Source of the DNA: Warburgia ugandensis | Lineage: Eukaryota; Streptophyta; Magnoliopsida; Canellales; Canellaceae | Reading direction: 5' to 3' | Length of the DNA: 64,000 bases | Assembly: GCA_035236585.1 (NCBI GenBank) | Contig: CP141136.1 | Coordinates: forward strand, 52,159,136-52,223,135 | Shown: piece after piece, positions 1-11,450 of the stretch | How the letters are laid out: each line of letters begins with the position of its first letter | How positions within the stretch are numbered: the first letter of the stretch is position 1 | Position numbers and translations under genes: made by a program | Notes under the pieces: generated by a model | Told to the model about the DNA's origin: nothing | What the model saw: the letters and a program-made list of their open reading frames with translations, nothing else | The model's database searches: none

Positions 1-1028
1 TAATTTTATGCCATGGGAGATGGAATTTTATATTATTTTGGCATCAGACAGTGTCATTTTCTAAGGTGCCATACATGATGGCCCCAACTGAGCTAAAAGG
101 GTTCTAGCTACAATAGATATTTGATGAGGGTTTATCAAACCTAGTGAGTCTTCATTGGGTGCATTAATCCTCTTCATGAGAAGAGAGATAGATCCCCATT
201 GCTATGCATGGATTATTGCTTGTTTGATAGCACCACAGTGGAGGATGATATTCTCTATCAGGTATTGAAGATCTCTATGATCAACCTTGGATGTGCATGG
301 TATTGGTGGATATCGATTTGAGGATTGTGACTAAGATGTCTTTCAGACAATTTTTAGAACTTGTTATGATTATTACAAGTTATGGGTGATACTAATTTAT
401 GAAGTTAGTACACTTGCAGCTTGTATGGATATGATGGGCTAAATTTCTAAAGGTCACTCAGATGAGTCATGACTATGTAGTGAATGATGTTTTGTATATT
501 CCATAACTTGGAGGGGCATAGGAAACCCTTGTACATTTTACTGAGTATCTAAAAGGCTCATCTTTTGCAATAAATGTATGCGAGCATAAATTATGGTCAA
601 AGAAGGTGACTTTTCTTGACCGAGATATCTCTATTGATAAAGAGATTGTTTAATGAGACTGTGATGAACTAGGATTAGCCAAATTGATGAGTAAGGTTAT
701 TAATCTCCTTAGTTTAGTGAATGGTTATTGCTGGATTATTGAGTTCTCAAAGATAGCAGTATTGTGGATACTTTTATATTATGTATATGAGCCTGATTTC
801 TCGTGAAGGTGAGAAGTGTGACAGTAAAGTATGTTAGAATGGAAGCATTTTCTTAGGTGTAATCTGGTTTTGGATTATGGCATATACTTCTGAGTAGCTG
901 ATGAAGGTGGCTTAAGAGTGTGACCAATGACGGCTACTGTGAGAGGCACTAGCAGGCTTCTAGGTGGGAAACTTCTACGAGGCAAGCTTCTAGGTACTCA
1001 TAGTATGATCATGCTGTTGACTGGATTT

Positions 1029-1300
1029 GATTGGCATATGATTGCCGTTATTAAGCTGGTATGCTCTAATCTTGATTGGCATATGATTGCCCTTATTAAG
1101 CTGGCATGCTTTAATCCTGATTGGCATATGAATGCCTATTATTGAGCTGGTATGATCTAATTCTAATTGGCATATGATTGTCTGTTGCTAAGCTGGTATG
1201 CTCTGATTTTGTTAGGCATGGATTGCTTGTTGATGAACAAATATGCCCCGATCTTGATTGGCATGTATTGCCTGTTCAGGAGCTGATATAATAAGGTGTG
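1029..1300 (+). repeat. 45-bp tandem repeat near the 3' end of the gypsy internal region
   Basis: The motif GATTGGCATATGATTGCC recurs at 1029, 1074, 1119 and about 1165, then more loosely to about 1300, giving a 45-bp period. Because 45 is a multiple of three, one reading frame (927-1145) shows a 15-residue repeat with the core DWHMIA. The same block is present in the sister internal region at about 26940-27170. It lies between pol remnants and the polypurine tract, so it is probably an untranslated-region repeat of the family rather than a gene. Confidence 0.75.
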
Positions 1301-1642
1301 ATTGACATACATGGCCCAATGGTGAGGTGATGTGCTTTGGTATAGACTTGGTGTAGAATTGCGTATATATGAGCTGAGATGCTCTGGTTGGATTGTTATG
1401 GTGATTTACCTATACTAGCTCTTGGATGAGAGTATCGTTTATGCTAATTTCAAATCTGAAATGATTTGAACACATTTATTGGTTTATATTATGAGTTGGT
1501 ATCTAAGGAGATGATATGGCAGGGAACTACTATTGGCTTTGACTCTGGAAACTTTTAGTATGATCTACATATCTTGTGATAGGAGATGTTTCTAGAATTG
1601 TTGAAGAATAACATGGAAAGAATTTTGGGGATGAAATTCTTA

Positions 1643-1655
1643 GAAGGGGGAAGAA
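1643..1655 (+). other. polypurine tract before LTR
   Basis: GAAGGGGGAAGAA directly abuts the LTR start TGTAACAACT. This is the usual plus-strand primer position of an LTR retrotransposon. The matching tract in the second copy is at 27515-27526. Confidence 0.75.
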
Positions 1656-4603
1656 TGTAACAACTCTAAAATTTAGGTCATTTTCTATGATTTTAAATTA
1701 TAATTTTAATGCAGATTAGATAAATTTAATTTAATTCCATAGAAATGAATTTCATGAAAATGACCTCATCATGGGCTTGAAATTTGGGCTCAAGAATATC
1801 AAATTTGGAACGTACGCATCGATATGATTTCAACAACACTAATTTTGGGTGAAAGGGAGATCGGGGTGGAAAGACCCAAAAATTTTACAAATTTTGGAGG
1901 GTTCAAAATTGATAATGGCACCCCCTTTGTCACTTTTTGGGCTACAAGTGCAGTGCCATGTGCGAAGTGGGTGTGACACGTGGGCTGCCAAATGCCACAT
2001 GTCAACCCATCTCCCCAATGATGGACGGTGGCAAGTGGGAGAGTGTTTACAAGGGTACGTCGAAAAAAGAAGGGGGAAACCTAACTGCGCCCCCCATCTA
2101 CCTGGTTTCTCCTTCCTCGACTCTGACGTGCAGACCCATGTTGAGTTTTAAGGTAGTCGACCATCTCCTCTCTCCGGTATTGAAGAAACCCATATTGGGG
2201 TTTCACCAACTTCTCTTTCCTCTCCCCTGTTGGGCTCTTTTTCAACGACAGAAAAGAAACCCAAAGTGGTTTTTTTCTCTAGCTTTCACCCTACCGGAGT
2301 AGGCCATTGGTGAAACCCCCTTTTTTTTGTCTCCCCCCGATCCGGTTCTTCACCTATAGCATGTGAGACACTTGTCCCCAACAGGTTCCCTGTTCCCTCG
2401 CTAGAAACCCTTTCTTTCTTGGCAAAGAACAACAGGAAAACCCCAAAATTTTCCAATGCTGACAGAGAACCCAAGCTGGGTTTTCTTCGCCAGTGATGCA
2501 GGAAATCTCGTTAGATCTCCCCTTCCAGCCGATCTCCCCTACTAGCATTTCACCCTCCTTTGGAACCCTATCATTGCAGCTTCGGCATCCATGCTTCCAC
2601 CAATGAAAAGCCCCTATTCCCCCTACTTCTCTTTCCTCATCGGGTTCGAGTGGTGACCAAATCAAAGACCGATGACCACAATCTACCCCTCTTTTCCCAT
2701 TGTTTGCCTTTCCATCATCAGCTTAGCCATCCACGTTGGATCGGTGAGCCAAGGCATACCCTACACCCATCCCTCTCCTTTTTCTTCTCCGTCACTAGCT
2801 CTGCTGGGCCATGGGTCGACTGGTGAGCCAGAAACCTATTCCCTTCATTTTCCTCTTTTGGCATGGATAGGTGGTGACTGGACAGAAAATCACCACCGGG
2901 CACCATTCTCCTCTCACCTGCCTTTCTCTGTTTTGATGAGTTGGGGTTGAGTCAACCGACTCCAAACTCGTTTTGGGAGAGCTAAGTTGACTCAGTTAAC
3001 CCTATTGACCCTTGAACTTCAACCCTTCATTTTGGATAATCTAAGAAGAATCTCAGAGATCTGAGAGTACCCCTGTATCGTAGCAATGTGGGAAACAATA
3101 CCCATCCTTCCATTCTTCTATTAGGGAAGATCTAATTGTCAATTTGACTAGACAATTGATCAGATTCCAGATCATCTAATCTGGGATGATCTGATGTTAC
3201 TTTTAGATCTAAATAGCCTTTTATGATCCTCATAAAGTGTAGATTAAGATCCACACATGATATTTTTTATTTGAAATATCTACAGTGATGATTTAGCAGA
3301 TCTTGATCAGCGACTAAGATCAACTGAAGATCTAGGTATGAAATTAGATCCAAAATTGATGATCCGAACCATTTAAAATTCTCAATTGGATTAATTGATT
3401 AGAATTACTAAGTTGTTATATGATCTAGGGTGATCAGGTGAGGATCTTTGATGAGAGTGGATGTGATGATCAAGCACAATCGAGATGGTCGATGGACAAT
3501 CTAACCAAGCATACAGTTGGTAGTTATGTAGATTAACTTATTCAAGGTAAGATCACTGTCTTAATCATTTGATGGATTGATTTGAGTTCTATTAGATACT
3601 ATTAATCATGATATTCATATAATAATGCTCGATTAATTGATTTAAATGATAAATTACTTGAAATTGATATGATCTGAACCTAATAGCTCTAAATGTTCAT
3701 TTGATATGATGAAGAAGAAGGACCAAATGGTTATGAGTGGGCTGATTATATATGATTTGAATTATTAGCCAATTAGGGCAGGCTCTACCTTAAGATTCTA
3801 GCGCTGGGAATCATTAGACTATTTTGAATGCGATGTAATGAATTCGAAAGTGTAATGTCATGTATTTGAGAATCCAAGTTACAGAAATTGGATTTGAGTA
3901 TGATTGCATGTGATGTGTATCCAAGCAAATGGAATTGTGGTAGACCGTGCTAAAGATGGGTTCGATTGAACTTGGAGGTACATATGAGTACTACGTTGTC
4001 TAATGTAGGATATTACATTTGGGATTTTTCCATGAATTCTTAGATCATGATGTATTATTTGAAACTTTGAGGTGTGAGTTTTATGCTTTGCCATGTTCGC
4101 ATGAGATTATTTTTTAGCATGTATTGCCGATATGCTTGCTACTCCTTGTGCATGAGTTATGCCTTGGTTCTAGTATATCTCAGTTTGCATCGATTTGAAT
4201 ATTGAGGATATTATAAACTAATTTTTGATGCATGATGTTGATATATTGAATTGCTCTCTTGATTTAGTTTTATTAAGAATGATTATGCATGGATGTTTGA
4301 TACTTGCTTCATGGTTGTTAATTTATGATAGGTGTTTCTACTCAGTGGGTTGGCCACCCACCCTCTGACTTTGTGATGATGACGATTAAACACCTGCCTT
4401 GAGAGGGCTAGGTATGTTGGTGGTGGTATCATGGGTAGTCCCCCCTACGGATCCATTCCCCCCCGCCCCCATGTGCGACAGAGGAAGTCTCCCGTTATGG
4501 TGTCGACAGGCAGTGACAATGGTTGAGATCCTGATGTGGTTGCCACTACATCATAGTAGCCCATACTCTTATTCTGTATGCTCATGTGACATGGTTATAT
4601 AAT

Positions 4604-4905
4604 GTGAAGCAGGGTAAGCCGAGCCTAAGGGCTAAAGCGGGCTGCACGGGAGGGATCACGGGGTAAGCCAGACTTGAGGGCTAAAGCGGGCTGCACGTAA
4701 GGGATCACAGGGTAAGTCAGGCTTGAGGGTTGAAATGGGCTGCACGTGAGGGATCACGGGGTAAGCTGGGCCTGAGGGCTTAAGCGAGCTGCATGTGAGG
4801 GATCACGGAATAAGTTGGGCCTGAGGGCTAAAGTAGGTTGCATGTGAGAGATCACGGGTAAGGCGGGCCTGAGGGCTTATGCGAGCTGCATGTGAGGGAC
4901 CCAGG
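4604..4905 (+). repeat. 49-bp tandem repeat within the gypsy LTR
   Basis: GGATCAC recurs at 4653, 4702, 4751, 4800 and (as AGATCAC) 4849, an exact 49-bp spacing. Each unit contains a GGTAAGC-like word, a TGAGGGCTAAAGC-like word and GCTGCACGTGAG. There are about six copies here and about four in the sister LTR at 29642-29840. Confidence 0.85.
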
Positions 4906-5602
4906 TTTGGAATGAGTACTCATTGCCATTGCTGTGAGTGTAGTTGAGACACTTATAGGGCTTGATTGTGCATGGTGTACTATTCATCATGACATGCTTA
5001 TATTATGTTGTGGACACGGATTCTTATTGCTTTTGATGGATGCTTATCCATGTATTGCTCATTTGTTGTAGGTCATGATGGTTAGAATTGATATCAATTT
5101 GTTCAAACTTATGATTTTCATGTGTTATTCATTATGGTCGTTTGATGATTGACGTGCCTTGTACATGTTTTATCTTATGAGATTGGACATGACATTGATA
5201 TTTTGCACCACATGATTTCATTGTATTTAATTCTTGAATGTAATCACCTACACAAGCACAGTATGCTGAAATAGAGTGTTGCAACATGTTGATGTGCTGA
5301 TAGAGAAAACAAAAGTGATGACAGTTTCCATTGGAGTATTGAGGACATTTCAGATATGACAAGGTTCATTCAGGACCTCACTTTGGTTATTATTTATGGA
5401 CTGTACGTTAATATAATTGCAATGTGACCTGAATGTGAGGATATGAAAATATGTTGGATGTGATGGCTATATGGATAAACACTAGTATTTTTTCATGACT
5501 TGATTTTCTTATCCACTATTAGAGTATACATTTTGATTGAAAATAGTATTTGAGTCAAATGGATGGGCGTCTAGACTCAGTCTCCCATGTGCCATGTCTT
5601 GC

Positions 5603-5605
5603 ATT
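5603..5605. other. CACTA target-site duplication, left (ATT)
   Basis: ATT immediately precedes CACTACTGCACAC. The same ATT follows the right terminus at 23753-23755. A 3-bp duplication is diagnostic of CACTA-superfamily insertion. Confidence 0.85.
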
Positions 5606-5631
5606 CACTACTGCACACGAGGGTTTTAAAG
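5606..5631 (+). repeat. CACTA terminal inverted repeat, left
   Basis: It starts CACTACTGCACACGAGGG followed by TTTTAAAG. It pairs with the right terminus at 23727-23752 with a few mismatches. Confidence 0.88.
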
Positions 5632-5634
5632 TGG

Positions 5635-5943
5635 ACATAAAGAAGTTGCTTATTTTATTGCCGACTTTGTAAATATTTTACAAGTCGCTTGAAAATAAAC
5701 GACTTTAAATAGATATACTTAAGAAGTTGTTTAGGGTAAGCGACTTTAAAAAACTAGCGAGCTGAAAATTTTTGAGGGAATAACTATTTAAGTCGCTTAA
5801 AAATAAACAACTTAAAAGTGACAAACTTTTAAAATCGTTTAGATATAAACAACTTAAAAACTTCTTGACTTTTTGAAGTCATTAAATTAAGCAACTTGAA
5901 AAGTATCAAATAAATTTGGCACTATTTTTTATTTAACATGAAT
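5635..5943. repeat. CACTA 5' subterminal repeats (AAGTCGTTTA palindromes)
   Basis: Many copies of AAGTCGTTTA-like words alternate with their complement TAAACGACTT. Together they form short imperfect hairpins with an AT-only loop. The block is interrupted by a solo LTR and resumes at 10085. In En/Spm, subterminal motifs of this kind bind the TNPA protein; that role is inferred here from position and arrangement. Confidence 0.8.
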
Positions 5944-8900
5944 TGTAACGCCCGAGCAATTTAAGCTATTTTTAACAAAAATTGGACATTTTATAGGACA
6001 TGAACTGTGTTGAATGTTTCACTTTATTTAAAATATTAAATGAAGGAATTTGCAAGGAAACTTGGTACCATTAGATTCTACTCAAAAAATGGAATCCAAC
6101 GCCTAAAAAATCACCCAAAACGGAGTTCGTATGAAGAAGTTACGGCCTTTTAAAGATCAGGGGCAATTCTGGAAATTAAACAGAAAACGAAAAAGACAGA
6201 AAACACAAGGGGCCATTTTGATAACAGCACCCCATCATCTTCCACCTCTAGATTTCTCCAGAAACCCTGTTTCCAGAGGTTTCTGCCACTGCCAATGGCG
6301 GCACCGCCATTGGCAGCACCACCATAGCAAGGCTATAAAAAGCCCTTTCCCCTCCTCCTTAGCCGTCCCTTTATCCTCCATTTTCTCTAACGGTTCAAGA
6401 GGGATTCTGGTAGCTAGGGTTTCAGCATGAAGAAACCCCACCACTGGCAGTAGGCATCACTCCAAACTTGCCCAGGTAAGCTCCTCATGAGTCCCCTCTG
6501 TTTTCCTTTCTTCCTTGACCAGATCCACGCCAGATCTAGGAACTTTCTGGCTGGGAAGCACAAAGCAAACCCAGGCTCATGGGTCTGTCAACGCATTGAG
6601 CCAGACATTTCCAGACTCCCCTCCTCTTCCCTTCCACTTCCCCAGGGAAAAACCTGGCTGGACCAACGAGGGAGACGATCCTGGGCATCGTGCATGATGC
6701 ACACCCGACTGAGCCCATGGACGGACCCCAGGCATGCCACTGTACACGAGGGCATGCGACTGTGTATGGACGCAGCCTTGGGACCCATTGAAATCACTGT
6801 GGGTCTGAAAAATATTACTGACTTGGATTGAAAAGAAAGGTAGATAAATACCGATCACTTTGGAGGCCCCTGAGCTTATGACAAAGATATATCCGGAAAG
6901 AGATCAATAGGTAATCAAATAAAGTCTTTCTATATGTCTACGAAAATGTTCCATGCTTACCTGAGTGTTTTTCAAATTTGATCATTTAACAGCTTCAACA
7001 TAACTTGATGTAGTAGCTATTGAACAAGAACTGCTATTATAAGCTAAGTATGAGGAGGCACTTGAAGGATAAAATTGGAGGAATAGAGAAAATCACTAGT
7101 TATGAGGATACCTCCTGACAATACAGACTGCATGGTTGACGATAAAGCTTTGATAAAAGATTAAACAATATATTGACATAGGGGATGGAAGGAGAAAAGG
7201 TGAGATGACTTGCACACTATAAGGTGAAGATTTAATGTTACATTGCCTTTAGATAAAAAGATAGTTGTTATGAGCATATACCGAGTACAAAAATCAATTA
7301 AAGGAATTTCCTAAGGACTAACCCTACTGGATGAAGTGTAGAACTTTTGGACTGAAAAGTTACGAAGAAAACCATCAAGCAAAGAAAAGAAAAAGACAAA
7401 GAGGGTGATGACAAAGGATTCAACAATGACCTAGTAAGGGTACTAGGTTATGAATAAGAGACTTTTTGCTTCGCATAAATGGGAACATTATTGAAAATCC
7501 TAATGACAAATTGATGAAAATAGTGAGATAGAACATTTGACCCATGATGATGAATCGACCATTAACATTTGACATGAGTTTGGATAAAATCTTCACGGAG
7601 AAAAGCGTCTAATGAATTCAATAATTATGAAACTGGATATGGAGTAAGGACATTTTACTTTCAGTATATGATAAGGTCCTCGATGGAAGAAGCTACTAAT
7701 TGGCCTTCATAAGTTTATTTTGAATGTAACTTTGGTCGAGGAATCAAGTCACATATGGAAAATGACAGACAGTTGAAATTCGAAGTTAATCAAGGGTTTG
7801 GTTGTAGAGCATATGATACCATGTCAGTTATTGAAGTATCTTGGGGATAAATATAAAAGATAAGAAGCAAAGTTCGACACAATAGAAAGAAGGTAATTTT
7901 TGGACTCTTACTAATGACATATAACCAACCATTAGATGGAGATATGGATGATGAAGAGATCACTAGATGAAAGACAGGAAGAAAAAGGGATCATCCTATG
8001 ATATTCAAAAAGGACTATGAGAAATAAGATAATATGATCTTGAAAGAAGTATGGAGTAATTTATACATGAATAAAGAAGCATGATCTTATGAGGAGACTA
8101 TCCTATACACGATGAGAAAAGTATAGGCATCTAAGGATTTCGGGAGCCAGGGCACATTTCGACTACGCCAAGGTGTGTTCGAGCGAGGTCATCCAGGACG
8201 CACGTCATAGCGCGTCACTTGGGCATGCTTGTGCACGTGCGAACTCTGTCCCAGGTGCAGCCTTCAAGTACATGCGCGACATGGAGCACGGGTCCTAGCT
8301 TGATCAGGATGCACGGGGTGCCCTGGGAGTTGAGACGCGCCATGCTACACCAATGTTGCATCCGTGCGATGCAATTCAGGATGCGCGTCATAACGCGTCA
8401 CTTGAGCTTGCATGTGCACGTGCAAAATGCGGTCCCTGGCACAGCCTTTGGACGCGCACGCACGTGAGGTGGTCGTGGTTCAACCAAGATGCAGGGGTAT
8501 CCTGGGAACTGGGACACGCGGACCAAATGAGACTTTAAAGTTAGGATCAGAGGATAATTTACAAGAGTTTAACCATGGAATAGTAGATCCACATCATAGG
8601 ATCTAACCTGATAAATGAATTAGGCAAGGACTAGGGACCTAATAGGCAGAGCTAGCAGCCTAATGTCTAAATGGATTGAAATTAATAAGGACTCCTTGTA
8701 TCCATTCATACCTAGGAGTTTATAAATGAGACCTAGGGACGAGTTGAAGTGCTAAAGGACGCGACTCCAGGAGACTTTGAGGTAGGTGCTCTATCGCTAC
8801 TAGACTTTTTAAAAGAGCCATGATTGTTTTGAGAATGCACGTTTTAAGTATAGGTATATGACTTGTTTAGCATGACTTATTTTATGACTTGTTTAGCATA

Positions 8901-10084
8901 TACATGAATTCAGAATATATATGATAAATACATTATGCATAGACATATTTTGCAAATAATTGCATATATTGCATGATTTGTGAGCATTGCATTATTGCAA
9001 AAATTGTATGTCCTTGAGGGTTACCAAAAGACACTGGAGTGCCCAAAAGACGCTGGGTAGGCAGTTGTGAGGGACCCAAAGAGGACAGGTTTTGAAAAAG
9101 AGTTTTTCGCTTGGTTGATCTGATATGATTTGAGCTGGTAAGCTCGTGGGCGCTATGCCGAGAGGTTTGGGTTGGCCTCCAACCTCTACCACTATTAGGT
9201 GGATGGGTACCACGCCCAAAAAGGGCATGTCCCTACGTCGACTGCATGTGGTACAGGGGGCTACCACTGGTGTCACAGCACTGGGTCAATGTGTCATATG
9301 CCCCATGGAGGCTATGATGCTGTGTCCTCAGGTACCCGGGGACCACATGGCGGTGAGGTCGTGGGCATAGTTGGACCCTATGGTTTGATGATTTACTTGT
9401 ATTGCATATCGCATGACATGAGGTTGGTCGACCATACCAGATATCCATGAGTTGGATTCAGTGGAGCATCTTATGCATATCATTATGTTTATGATATATG
9501 ATACTTTCGACTTGGATTATGCTATTCTTTAAGTCATCAGTATTCCGGTTTGACAGTGGTTTTTAATATCGATATTGAACATGATTGTTCGAACATGCAC
9601 ATGTTTTTAAGAGCACATGATTTTAAACATAGCATGCATTGCAAAACTAGTAGTGATAGACTCTTACTGAGTATAGTATGTACTCACCCTATCCTTAACA
9701 TTTTTTAGGATAGTTCCGCTTACAAATAGGAGACGCCTCAGGAGATATTAGTGCTACGAGCAAGTGAATAAACAAAGGAGACAACTATACATGTGAGTAA
9801 ACTCTTTACCCTTTGGACATGCATTTGTATTAATTTACAGTTGGACTGTGTGCTGTGACTGGAAAGACCTGGTGAAAAACATTTATGGTTTCTAAAGTTT
9901 TTCAAAAACTACTTTGGTTGTTGTGAAAGCAAATGACACTCGGGGTTTTCAAAACGAATTTAAAACTAAAGATTTTCTACTGCATTGCATGGTTTTTGTA
10001 AAATGGTTTTCAAATAGGGATGCATTCCGCCTTAGGAATTAGATATTGCATTTAAAAATGCATGAGAAAACTCGGGTCATCACA
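5944..10084 (+). mobile_element. solo LTR (family 2) nested in the CACTA 5' end
   Basis: It begins TGTAACGCCCGAGC and ends CTCGGGTCATCACA. It is bounded by TGAAT on the left and TGAAC on the right (4 of 5 match), a probable 5-bp target duplication. It interrupts the CACTA subterminal repeat block. The same LTR in reverse orientation occupies 31480-35529. No primer-binding site or internal region follows, so it is a solo LTR, the usual product of recombination between two LTRs. It contains a GC-rich block (about 8150-8530) and roughly 1.3 kb (about 6810-8140) absent from the other copy. The short open frames at 6131-6860 and 8219-8606 are LTR sequence, not genes. Confidence 0.85.
6810..8140. 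other. ~1.3 kb extra segment inside the solo LTR, unassigned
   Basis: The reverse-oriented sister LTR at 31480-35529 aligns on both sides of this stretch but has no counterpart to it. The sequence is AT-rich and purine-leaning with no long open frame. I found no terminal repeats or recognisable protein. It may be an old nested insertion or a family variant; the boundaries are approximate. Confidence 0.45.
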
Positions 10085-10200
10085 TGAACATACTTTTAAA
10101 GTCGTTTATAAATAAATGACTTCAAAAGTGATAAACTGTTGAAGTCGTTTATAACTAAACGACTTCTAAAGTCTTCAATCATTTATAAATTGCAGTCAAA
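10085..10200. repeat. CACTA 5' subterminal repeats, continuation
   Basis: The palindromic words resume directly after the solo LTR, for example AAGTCGTTTATAAATAAATG near 10102 and AAGTCGTTTATAACTAAACG near 10143. This shows the solo LTR landed inside the subterminal block. Confidence 0.8.
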
Positions 10201-10870
10201 GTAACATTTTTTCCGTTATCGTCTTCTTCTCAAGGTTTTGGCATGACAGATTCATCTTTGGTCCTTATGCGTCTCTCTTTTTCCCTTTTTACATTCCATT
10301 TTAATATTTTGACTGTTGGTGTAAAGGAAAAAACTATAAGTAAACCACAACTTTTAAATCATACAAATATTTCTTTTCTTGTTACTAACTTTTCTTTGTT
10401 TTTATTTTGTAGATCATGTGGGTTTTCTCTCTACATATCATGGGGTTAAAGAATCTATTAAATCCTCTTGATTTCTCTAGAATCGTATGATTTCATTAAA
10501 AATGAAAACTACTTCTCTCACAAGCCTGCTATTGAAGAAGGGGAGAATGATACGGATTTGTGCTTCTCACCCAAAAATAGGGTTTGATGAAGAGTGATGA
10601 TTATACCATCAACTTTTGGCCTATTTTGAAGAAAAAGAGTGGTGTCAACTAAATACTAGGCTACATTTTGATTGCTATTTGATATTGGCTTAACAAGATC
10701 TAATAGCTAGTATGTAACATTGGATGTAATCAAAAAATAATTTGATTTCCTTGTCTACGTGTTTGTTTATATATATGTATTATATGTGATTGTGTTTGTG
10801 TTTGTAAAATTAGTTTCAATGTGTATTTATGTTTTTATGGAAGGCAAAAATGGTAAATAAAAAAAATTAT
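10201..10870. other. CACTA leader region, no recognised gene
   Basis: This sequence follows the 5' subterminal repeats. A 68-codon open frame (10243-10449) starts MTDSSLVLMRLSF and is hydrophobic, but resembles nothing I know. Its position would suit a first non-coding or short coding exon of an En/Spm-like transcription unit; I cannot show this. Confidence 0.4.
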
Positions 10871-10874
10871 GAAC

Positions 10875-11000
10875 ATTTAAAGTCATTTGTATTCAAACGA
10901 CTTTAAATGTATGGACATTTAAAGTTGTTTATATTCAAATGACTTCAAAATTATATACTTTTAAAGTCATTTTTTTATCAAACAACTTCAATTGAACATC
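10875..11000. repeat. internal cluster of AAGTCGTTTA-type repeats upstream of TNPD
   Basis: At least five copies of the subterminal motif or its complement (AAAGTCATTTGTATTCAAAC, AAAGTTGTTTATATTCAAAT and relatives) sit about 450-575 bases before the transposase start. This is unusual because such motifs normally lie at the element ends. Confidence 0.7.
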
Positions 11001-11450
11001 TATTTTAAAAATTATTTCATCAACTTTAGGTGTGCCTTTTCACCGTATGTTTATTATCTATGAACAAAAAGTAAATCAGAATTATGTTTCTCTACTCTAA
11101 ACCAAATCCTACTTGTGAATTGGAATTACATTCACAAATTCCTGGTCAATATCAATTTTTAAGTGTTAGTTAATATCTCTATGTTTGTCACATATGTATT
11201 ATGCATATTTGAATAATTTTTACAAGGCTATTGATTAGAAATTCTTTTGAAAGTTGATTTCATTCGTGAATGTGTATGCCATAATTTTCTTTTATTTTGT
11301 TTTTAATTGAAATTTTCCATGCATGAAATATATATATAGTTATTTTAAATGTTTCTAATTCATGTATATATAATGTTTGGTAAAATGCCTAACCTAATAT
11401 TTTCATGTCTTATAAGTCTCCATGCAAAATTGGTTCAATTTCGTGTGTTA

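Larger units (their letters stand above)
1..1655 (+). mobile_element. 3' part of a Ty3/gypsy internal region (Tekay/Del-like), fossil
   Basis: This is the downstream end of a retrotransposon internal region, running off the left edge of the window. It aligns by eye, nearly base for base, with 25930-27526 in the second element. Roughly 130-480 shows remnants of reverse transcriptase (recognisable around the family's CMDY-like and FRT-YDYY-like stretches). It ends in a purine-rich tract immediately before an LTR that begins TGTAACAACT. The copy is broken many times over and codes for nothing intact. Assignment to Ty3/gypsy rests on the pol order seen in the sister copy; the Tekay/Del label is an inference from LTR size and pol flavour. 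Confidence 0.8.
1656..5605 (+). mobile_element. shared gypsy LTR, left part (split by CACTA)
   Basis: The LTR begins TGTAACAACTCTAAAATTTA after a polypurine tract and aligns along its length with 27527-30890. It continues on the far side of the CACTA at 23753-24021, so the full LTR is about 4.2 kb without the insert. It contains a GC-richer leader (about 1900-2950), a long AT-rich stretch with many GATC-containing words, and a 49-bp tandem repeat at 4604-4905. The short open frames at 1799-2950 are LTR sequence and I do not regard them as genes. By eye, about 10% of positions differ from the other LTR over the first 200 bases, suggesting an insertion some millions of years old. Confidence 0.85.

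Noticed and set aside
6131-6858. Overlapping open frames of 60-114 codons on both strands
   Set aside because: They lie wholly inside a solo LTR, have counterparts in the reverse LTR at 34900-35260, and match no protein family.
10243-10449. 68-codon open frame as a CACTA gene
   Set aside because: No similarity to known CACTA proteins and no splice context that supports it; kept only as a remark.
11349-11450. Upstream ATG extending the TNPD open frame by 34 codons
   Set aside because: Family proteins begin at MDK-WM; the upstream residues are hydrophobic and unrelated, so I use 11451.
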